5,208 bases of DNA from an uncultured Micrococcaceae bacterium (GTDB lineage Bacteria; Actinomycetota; Actinomycetes; Actinomycetales; Micrococcaceae): contig CALBOC010000330.1 of assembly GCA_937896705.1 (NCBI GenBank), positions 1 through 5,208 on the forward strand, in the 5' to 3' direction. The notes beneath the pieces are model-generated. The model saw only the letters and a list, made by a program, of their open reading frames with translations. It ran no database searches and was not told the DNA's origin. Position numbers and translations under genes: made by a program. Positions 1-4,363 of the stretch are shown in pieces; the first letter of the stretch is position 1; each line of letters starts with the position of its first letter.

Positions 1-227
1 GTGCCGCGATCCCCTATGCGACCATCCCGGTCGATATTTGGTTGCACCGCACCGGTCGACTCGAAGGCGATTGGCGACGCGTAGCCACAGAGGATCCACG
101 GGACCAGGCCTGGCACGATCGCTTATTGCGCTGGATCATCAACCACCCGGTGCTCAGCGTCGTCATCGGGCTGGCTGCGGTGGTCGTGGTTTACGTTGCA
201 CTCCTGATAATGGGCCCACCGGTCTAA
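1..227 (+). CDS. Membrane protein of unknown family, C-terminal end (5' end outside window)
   Basis: The reading frame is open from the first complete codon at position 3 to a TAA at 225-227, giving 74 residues with no stop, so this is the tail of a gene that begins upstream of the window. A TTG at 42 could be read as a start, but the frame continues through it with protein-like sequence (AAIPYATIPVDIW), so I treat it as internal. The first part is a mixed polar stretch rich in Arg, Asp and Trp (GRLEGDWRRVATEDPRDQ), which looks like a cytoplasmic loop. It is followed by one strongly hydrophobic segment, roughly residues 49-70 of the fragment (VLSVVIGLAAVVVVYVALLI), and then a four-residue tail GPPV. 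This is a typical last transmembrane helix. I do not recognise the family and assign no function. It is the only intact coding frame on the plus strand, and it converges on the toxin-antitoxin locus. Confidence 0.7.
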   Translation, partial: AAIPYATIPVDIWLHRTGRLEGDWRRVATEDPRDQAWHDRLLRWIINHPVLSVVIGLAAVVVVYVALLIMGPPV

Positions 228-292
228 TTAGCCGAACCGGATGGTTTCCATTTCGATCAGCCGATAATATCACCAAGCTAGGGAATTAGACG

Positions 293-497
293 CTAGCTAA
301 GTGGAGTTGTTGCCTCACGGAAGTGGCCGTGCAGCACAGCGTTTTGTCGTTGTTTTAGATGGTTCCTAGAATGCAGTGACCTTCGTGCTGCTACCTCGTC
401 TATATTTGCGAATGCGCCGCAGCGCCGGCTTATCCAACTTGCGCAGACCTTTGGCTGCTCTGTGGGTGTGCTCGATGCGCCATATAGCGTGCCCCAC
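293..497 (-). pseudogene. RelE/ParE-type toxin, frameshifted remnant
   Basis: Directly after the antitoxin stop (TGA at 500-498) a GTG at 497-495 opens a frame that reads VGHAIWRIEHTHRAAKGLRK and then LDKPALRRIRKY. This is the N-terminal pattern of RelE-superfamily mRNA-interferase toxins (Tyr/Trp-Arg-Ile-Glu, then R-A-A-K-x-L-x-K-L, then an Arg-rich helix). The frame then turns to RRGSSTKVTAF and stops at 368-366, after 43 residues; the family is usually 80-95. From about position 403 a second minus frame carries the expected continuation (IDEVAAR) and later AVLHGHFRE, close to the family's G-K-A-L-x-G motif, before a TAG at 295-293. The WRYRVGDYR core and the C-terminal strand, which normally carry active-site residues, are not found in any frame. 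The change fits loss of one AT from a TATATA run at about 401-404. I therefore call a non-functional toxin gene. The family assignment rests on pattern recognition; the break itself is seen in the sequence. Confidence 0.7.
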
Positions 498-770
498 TCA
501 GTCGACGTCCTCGCCATCATCAGAACCTGGAGACTCGATGTCCAACTCGTCCCAAAGTTCATCCAGCGGCCGGGTCTTCAGTGCGCCACGACGAACCGCC
601 TCAGCATCACGCTCTAGCCCGTAGGTGTTCTCAGTCTCCGAGAGGTGTTCTTCCAGAGTACGTATGAGGTAGTAGGACTTACTACGCCCAGTGGAGGCAG
701 CAAGTCGGTCCAGTTGGTCATGGAGATCTACAGGAATACGAAGCCCGATATTCTTCGTCGGCTTGGCCAT
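498..770 (-). CDS. Ribbon-helix-helix (CopG/RelB-like) antitoxin, intact
   Basis: This is a 90-residue protein. The start was placed at the ATG at 770-768 because GAGGAG lies five bases upstream; a longer frame opening at 839 adds 23 Cys/Gly-rich residues that resemble no family and would cover the operator. The N-terminus (KNIGLRIP, residues 6-13) is the DNA-contacting beta strand of an RHH fold. Helix 1 follows at about 14-28 (VDLHDQLDRLAASTG) and helix 2 at about 30-45 (SKSYYLIRTLEEHL), with the GRSKSYY turn typical of antitoxins paired with RelE/ParE toxins. Residues 46-79 (ENTYGLERDAEAVRRG, then PLDELWDEL) match the flexible toxin-wrapping tail. The last eleven residues are strongly acidic. 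In the family, such proteins dimerise, bind the toxin and repress their own promoter. The toxin frame abuts the stop codon (TGAGTG) but is broken, so this is now an orphan antitoxin that may act only as a DNA-binding repressor. Confidence 0.88.
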   Translation of the reverse strand: MAKPTKNIGLRIPVDLHDQLDRLAASTGRSKSYYLIRTLEEHLSETENTYGLERDAEAVRRGALKTRPLDELWDELDIESPGSDDGEDVD

Positions 771-775
771 AAAAA

Positions 776-781
776 CTCCTC
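776..781 (-). promoter_or_regulatory. Ribosome binding site of the antitoxin
   Basis: The minus strand reads GAGGAG followed by five T residues and then ATG at 770. This near-consensus site with good spacing decides the start of the antitoxin in favour of the 90-residue protein over the longer open frame. Confidence 0.75.
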
Positions 782-792
782 TCAATCCATGC

Positions 793-818
793 GTACCGCT
801 TGTACCACATCTGGTACA
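793..818. promoter_or_regulatory. Candidate antitoxin operator: palindrome plus third half-site
   Basis: TGTACCACATCTGGTACA at 801-818 is an 18-base near-perfect palindrome, with arms TGTACCA and TGGTACA around a CATC centre. A third copy of the core, GTACC, lies at 793-797. GTAC cores therefore begin at 793, 802 and 814. The cluster is 23-48 bases upstream of the antitoxin ATG, where the promoter should be. RHH antitoxins commonly bind short repeated half-sites of this kind as several dimers and repress their own transcription. That role is inferred from position and symmetry. I could not place -35 and -10 boxes with confidence; on the minus strand TACAAG inside the palindrome is a weak -10 candidate. 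Confidence 0.6.
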
Positions 819-869
819 TGGAGGATCAGAGGACGCCATCCTAGATGACCGGCTTTAGCTCATCGTAGG

Positions 870-2357
870 TCAGACCCCGCTGAGCACGACCGGCTGCCAG
901 AACAGAATAAATAATGAAGCGAGGGTGATGGCAGCGATATTCATCCAAAAACCCGCTTTGATCATGTCGTCCATGGTGATGTGACCCGAGCTGAACACCG
1001 CCGCGTTAGGGGGTGTGGCCACCGGCAGCATGAATGCACAACTTGAGCTAATAGCGACCAGGGCCATGATCGAATAGGGATCCACACCCATCGCCAAGGC
1101 CATGCCAGCAGCTACCGGAATCAACATATTGGAAACCGCGGTGTTGGACATGATCTCTGTCATGAACAGGACCATGGCGGCGACCACTATAATAATGAGA
1201 ACGTAGGGCAACACATCCAGCCCCTCCAGTAGGTCACCGAACCAGCTGGTGAGGTCCGAATCCTCGAATGCCGCAGCTAAGGATAGCCCACCGCCAAACA
1301 GCAGTAAGATCCCCCACGGCAGATCTATGAGATCTTGCCACACCAGAACGCCACCGTCGCGCTCGCGTGCAGGGATTAGGAACATCGCTGCTGCGCCCAA
1401 GATTGAGATGGTGGTGTCGCTGAGTCGGAAATCTTCTGGAATGAAACCGCTAGAGATCCACAGTGTGCCCACGATGGCGAAGATCCCCAGCACCACCTTC
1501 TCCTCGTAACTGATGGGACCAAGCTTCTTAAGTTCTTCTTTCACGAAATCTGGTGGGGTGTCCACCTGCATCGACACCCGGAACAGCACGCGGGTAAACA
1601 GCAAATACAGCACGAGCAGCATCAGCAGCGTCATGGGACCTGCGAAGAACAGCCACGAAGCGAATGTGACTTCTTGGTCGAGAAGGATTGACGCCTGGGC
1701 AGCAAAGACAGCGTTCGGTACCGAACCGATGAGCGTTGCCAGGCCTCCTATGGTTGAGGCATAGGCAATGGATAGCATCAGTCCGGTGGCAAATCGCTTG
1801 AACGATTTCTCATCATAGAGCTCGCGCTCGCGGACTTCTTCGACCAGTGCCAGGCCGATGGGCAGCATCATCAGGGCCGTCGCTGCGTTGGATATCCACA
1901 TGGACAGAAATGCGCATGCCAGCATGACGCCCAGCATGATGCGTGATCCGCTCGTGCCGACCATCTGAATGATGGTCATGGCGATGCGTCGGTGCAGACC
2001 CCAGCGTTGGATGGCCATCGCGATGATGAACCCGCCGAGGTACATGAAGACAATGGGATCGCCGTAAGCGGTGGTGGCGGTTTCTTCGTCAGTTCCCCCG
2101 GTCACCGGCAGCAAAATGATCGGTAGGAGCGACGTCGCCGGGATCGGAATCGGCTCGGTGATCCACCAGGTCCCTACCCACAGGGTGACCGCTAGGACTG
2201 CACGCGGGGCGTCTTCGAGGTCTGTGATAGCGGGGATGAAGAAGAAAACCGCAAAGAGAAGGGGGCCCAGGACCAGACCGATACGCTGCTTCGTTACGGG
2301 TCCCCGTGAGGAGCTCTGGGTATCCTCCGCCGGGTCTTCCGCTTGTTCCCCCCTCAT
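870..2357 (-). CDS. DASS/SLC13-family anion:Na+ symporter
   Basis: This 495-residue polytopic membrane protein has the usual length for the divalent anion:Na+ symporter family (SLC13; SdcS, VcINDY, CitT relatives), which imports di- and tricarboxylates or sulfate with sodium. The start chosen is the ATG at 2357, preceded by GAGG; a GTG eight codons upstream (2381) has no usable ribosome site. A short polar N-terminus is followed by a first hydrophobic helix (about 26-43) and the family's WITEPIPIPATSLLPI segment (65-80). The two pseudo-symmetric substrate/sodium loops are visible: SNAAT at 156-160 and SNTAVSN at 404-410. So are the re-entrant region (YASTIGGLATLIGSVPNA, 199-216) and the late conserved LPVATPPNA (444-452). 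A charged cytoplasmic loop with EELKKLG lies near 274-280. The substrate cannot be read from sequence; a dicarboxylate is most likely by family. The aldehyde dehydrogenase gene lies upstream on the same strand, 124 bases away, with a stem-loop between. Confidence 0.92.
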   Translation of the reverse strand: MRGEQAEDPAEDTQSSSRGPVTKQRIGLVLGPLLFAVFFFIPAITDLEDAPRAVLAVTLWVGTWWITEPIPIPATSLLPIILLPVTGGTDEETATTAYGDPIVFMYLGGFIIAMAIQRWGLHRRIAMTIIQMVGTSGSRIMLGVMLACAFLSMWISNAATALMMLPIGLALVEEVRERELYDEKSFKRFATGLMLSIAYASTIGGLATLIGSVPNAVFAAQASILLDQEVTFASWLFFAGPMTLLMLLVLYLLFTRVLFRVSMQVDTPPDFVKEELKKLGPISYEEKVVLGIFAIVGTLWISSGFIPEDFRLSDTTISILGAAAMFLIPARERDGGVLVWQDLIDLPWGILLLFGGGLSLAAAFEDSDLTSWFGDLLEGLDVLPYVLIIIVVAAMVLFMTEIMSNTAVSNMLIPVAAGMALAMGVDPYSIMALVAISSSCAFMLPVATPPNAAVFSSGHITMDDMIKAGFWMNIAAITLASLFILFWQPVVLSGV

Positions 2358-2430
2358 ACACCTCAGTGTGCCAGAGCCCACAGAGCGGAAACAAGCCTCT
2401 GACTACGAAGAGCATGGGAGACGGAACCCA

Positions 2431-2467
2431 AAGGGCACCTCTCGCGAGTATCGCAAGAGGCGCCCTT
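2431..2467 (-). terminator. Long stem-loop between aldehyde dehydrogenase and anion symporter
   Basis: The arms AAGGGCACCTCTCGCGA (2431-2447) and TCGCAAGAGGCGCCCTT (2451-2467) pair over 17 positions with two mismatches around a three-base loop. The stem starts 14 bases after the dehydrogenase stop codon, the right place for a terminator or an mRNA 3'-end stabiliser. On the minus strand the following bases (TGGGTTCC) are not a real U-tract, so termination may be partial, and the symporter may be read at a lower level from the same transcript. Confidence 0.72.
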
Positions 2468-2481
2468 CGAATGAAGAATCC

Positions 2482-3960
2482 TTAGAACGGGTACTCGGCG
2501 ATCGTGGAGCGCACGGTCAGCCACTGGGTTTCGGTGAACGCCTCGATGTTGGCTTGCGCACCACCGAAGCGTGAACCGGTACCGGAGGCTCCCGTGCCAC
2601 CAAATGGTGCGGTTGCTTCGTCTCCGACGGTTTGTTCGTTGATGTGAATGATGCCGGAGTCGATCATATCCGCCAGGTCCATCGCAGGCCCGACATCCCC
2701 GAGGATGCCAACAGACAGGCCGTATTCAGATGCATTGACGATATCTGCGGCTTCTTCGAGGCTCGAGAACGACATGACCGGAGCAACCGGCCCGAAGATC
2801 TCATCGGTCCACGCGGTGTTGTTTTTGCTGACGTTCGACAGCACGGTTGGCGAGTAGAACAGTTTCTTATACTCGCCACCGGCTTCCACTTTGGCGCCTT
2901 GGGATTGAGCGTTTTCGACGATCGAGTGGATGTTATCCCGCTGGCCTTCGTCGATGATCGGGCCCATCGCAACTGATTCTTTGATGGGGTTGCCGACCGG
3001 CATATTCTTGGCTTTTTCGGCCAGTTGTGCCACGTATTCGTCGCGAATCGATTCGTGCACCAGGTGACGACCAGCGCTCATGCAGACTTGGCCCTGGTGC
3101 ATAAAGGACCCAAACGCGCCCGCAGAAACAGCAGCGTCGATATCCGCGCCGGGCAGCACTATTTGAGCATTATTGCCACCAAGTTCTAGGTGCGCACGTT
3201 TGAGGTTACGGCTTGCGGCTTCGCCAACTTTACGTCCGGCAGCGGTGGAGCCGGTGAAGGATACGACGCGGACTTCTGGTGCCTCGGTCATGGCTGCCCC
3301 GGTGTCACCGCCACCTGGCAGCAGGTACAGCACATCTTCTGGCAGTCCGGCTTCTTCCAGCACGCGCGCAATCATCAGCCCACCGGTCACCGGGGTGCGG
3401 GGATCTGGTTTCAACAGCACGGTGTTGCCCAGCGCCAGTGCTGGCACCACCGAGCGAATAGAGAGAATCAGCGGAAAGTTGAACGGTGAAATCACCGCGA
3501 CGACACCGGCGGGACGGCGACGCGAAAATGACCAGCGCGGGTCATCGGTGGCCAGCACATCACCCTTTGGTGCAGTGCACAGCGCTGCGGCTTCATAGCA
3601 TTCTTGAGCGGCAACATGCAGTTCCAGACCGGCCTTTGGTCGAATTGCACCGGTTTCACGCATCACCCAAGACTGGAGTTCTTCAGCATGCTTTTCAAAC
3701 AGCAGGCCGGCTTTGCGCAGGATGCCAGCGCGTTTGGTGGGTTTCATCGCAGCCCAGGTTTTCTGTGCACGAGCAGCTCTCTTGGCCGCGCTCCTGACAT
3801 CCTCGGGACTAGCACCACCGATGGTACCGAGAGTCTCGCCGGTTGCCGGTTCGGTGATGGCGATGTCTTCCCCGGAGCCGGAGGTCCAGCCGCCACTGTG
3901 AATCTTATGGTGCCAGCGTGAAGTGTTGAGCAGTGAGGTGTTTTCTTGTGTCCGTGTCAT
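2482..3960 (-). CDS. NAD(P)+-dependent aldehyde dehydrogenase, benzaldehyde/vanillin dehydrogenase type
   Basis: This complete 492-residue soluble enzyme of the ALDH superfamily oxidises an aldehyde to its carboxylic acid with NAD(P)+. The ATG at 3960 has AAGGAG four bases upstream. All key residues are present: the oxyanion Asn161 in SPFNFPL, the cofactor-binding Lys184 in LLKPD, the Rossmann-loop SFTGSTAAG (234-242), the general base Glu259 in LELGGN, the nucleophile Cys293 in HQGQVCMS, and Glu387 in EIFGPV, which holds the nicotinamide ribose. The ELGGNNAQIVL segment, HQGQVCMSAGR, HINEQTVGDE (439-448) and the ending FTETQWLTVR with terminal YPF resemble the benzaldehyde (XylC-like) and vanillin dehydrogenase branch rather than betaine-aldehyde or succinate-semialdehyde enzymes. 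That placement is from memory of family patterns, so an aromatic aldehyde is the likely but unproven substrate. No other aromatic-degradation gene is in the window. It is followed by the stem-loop and then the anion symporter. Confidence 0.92.
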   Translation of the reverse strand: MTRTQENTSLLNTSRWHHKIHSGGWTSGSGEDIAITEPATGETLGTIGGASPEDVRSAAKRAARAQKTWAAMKPTKRAGILRKAGLLFEKHAEELQSWVMRETGAIRPKAGLELHVAAQECYEAAALCTAPKGDVLATDDPRWSFSRRRPAGVVAVISPFNFPLILSIRSVVPALALGNTVLLKPDPRTPVTGGLMIARVLEEAGLPEDVLYLLPGGGDTGAAMTEAPEVRVVSFTGSTAAGRKVGEAASRNLKRAHLELGGNNAQIVLPGADIDAAVSAGAFGSFMHQGQVCMSAGRHLVHESIRDEYVAQLAEKAKNMPVGNPIKESVAMGPIIDEGQRDNIHSIVENAQSQGAKVEAGGEYKKLFYSPTVLSNVSKNNTAWTDEIFGPVAPVMSFSSLEEAADIVNASEYGLSVGILGDVGPAMDLADMIDSGIIHINEQTVGDEATAPFGGTGASGTGSRFGGAQANIEAFTETQWLTVRSTIAEYPF

Positions 3961-3964
3961 AACG

Positions 3965-3970
3965 CTCCTT
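3965..3970 (-). promoter_or_regulatory. Ribosome binding site of the aldehyde dehydrogenase
   Basis: The minus strand reads AAGGAG, then CGTT, then ATG at 3960. It is a strong Shine-Dalgarno match and supports the chosen start. Confidence 0.75.
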
Positions 3971-3985
3971 CTGCGTACTACGAGC

Positions 3986-4021
3986 CGTCTGCAGTAACTT
4001 CGTGACAGACGCTTTCTTCAA
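3986..4021 (-). promoter_or_regulatory. Tentative promoter and inverted repeat upstream of the aldehyde dehydrogenase
   Basis: On the minus strand TTGAAG (4021-4016) and TTACTG (3997-3992) are separated by 18 bases and would start transcription about 25-30 bases before the dehydrogenase ATG. The -35 is fair and the -10 is poor, so this is only a candidate. The same stretch holds a 6-base inverted repeat, CGTCTG at 3986-3991 and CAGACG at 4006-4011, overlapping both the spacer and the -10. It could be a regulator site, since aldehyde-responsive control is common for such enzymes, but no regulator gene is in view. Confidence 0.3.
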
Positions 4022-4147
4022 AGTCTAACCACGGGGTATGGACCCGACCACCGGTTGAGAGAGCGGACGATTCGCCTTCGCAGTGCTCAGAGGGGCTGGG
4101 CCCGGTTTGGTGCCGTGTTTATTCATGTATCTCGCAGCGCTGAGTAG
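4022..4147. other. Gene-less stretch before the HNH remnant
   Basis: The gap between the dehydrogenase and the BCCT gene is about 400 bases in all (3961-4363). This part holds no supported gene. One plus frame, in phase with the HNH remnant, runs 41 codons from 4022 to a TAG at 4145-4147 just before the remnant's ATG. It reads for example GWARFGAVFIHVSRSAE. It may be more decayed sequence from the same nuclease gene, but I cannot match it to the DUF222 domain. Minus-strand frames here look like Arg/Pro-rich shadows. Confidence 0.4.
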
Positions 4148-4339
4148 ATGAGGGATGACCGCGCTCATGTGGCCGACGACGGGCAATCCACAGGCCCGCC
4201 GGCCTCGCTCGGATTTTCCACGTCGACGCCTCGTGCGCTTCATGTCCGCGATCGAGGATGCATCGTACCCGGGTGTCCCCGACCTGCCACGTGGTGTGAA
4301 CCTCACCATCTGCAACCTTGGGCACGTGAGTCCGTTTAG
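4148..4339 (+). pseudogene. HNH endonuclease (13E12/DUF222 type), remnant of the zinc/HNH core
   Basis: The plus frame from 4148 encodes 63 residues, and its second half is a clear match to the HNH module that ends DUF222/13E12-repeat proteins of Actinobacteria. STPRALHVRDRGCIVPGC is followed by PRPATWCEPHHLQPWA, giving Cys38, Cys43 and Cys50 plus His53-His54, the first half of the zinc-binding and catalytic motif. The homology spans about 4226-4324. It then breaks: instead of the usual G-G-x-T-x-L-D-N-x-x-L-L-C-x-x-H-H half, the frame reads RESV and stops at 4337-4339. Upstream, a TAG at 4145 closes the frame, and the several-hundred-residue N-terminal DUF222 region is missing. Intact members are usually 350-500 residues. 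It lies opposite to both neighbours and ends 24 bases before the stop of the convergent BCCT gene. Such genes are often multicopy, so this may be a scar of recombination or deletion. Confidence 0.72.
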
Positions 4340-4363
4340 GGCTCGCCCAGCATTTCAACCCAC

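Noticed and set aside
222..291. Inverted repeat GTCTAATT (222-229) and AATTAGAC (284-291)
   Set aside because: It is eight bases perfect but 54 bases apart, in an A+T-rich gap with no flanking duplication or mobile gene; chance is likely.
276..298. Inverted repeat AGCTAG / CTAGCT as a terminator for the toxin gene
   Set aside because: The arms are only six bases with an 11-base loop, A+T-rich and without a U-tract; too weak to call.
771..839. N-terminal extension of the antitoxin (start at 839)
   Set aside because: The extra 23 residues are Cys/Gly-rich and unlike RHH proteins, would translate across the palindromic operator, and lack the strong ribosome site seen before the ATG at 770.
841..869. 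Terminator after the anion symporter (GATGA / TCATC)
   Set aside because: It has only five paired bases with a mismatched interior; not convincing.
2355..2381. GTG start at 2381 for the anion symporter
   Set aside because: There is no Shine-Dalgarno sequence at proper distance; the ATG at 2357 has GAGG just upstream, though its three-base spacing is short, so some doubt remains.
2071..2574. Plus-strand open frame of 167 codons
   Set aside because: It is antisense to the symporter N-terminus and runs across the stem-loop into the dehydrogenase; its composition is basic and Ser/Arg-rich, as expected of a shadow frame.
3173..3598. Plus-strand open frame of 141 codons
   Set aside because: It lies wholly antisense to the catalytic region of the aldehyde dehydrogenase and has low-complexity Ser/Pro/Arg composition.
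4025..4315. Minus-strand open frame of 96 codons in the gap
   Set aside because: It is antisense to the recognisable HNH core, has Arg/Gly/Pro-rich composition and no family resemblance.
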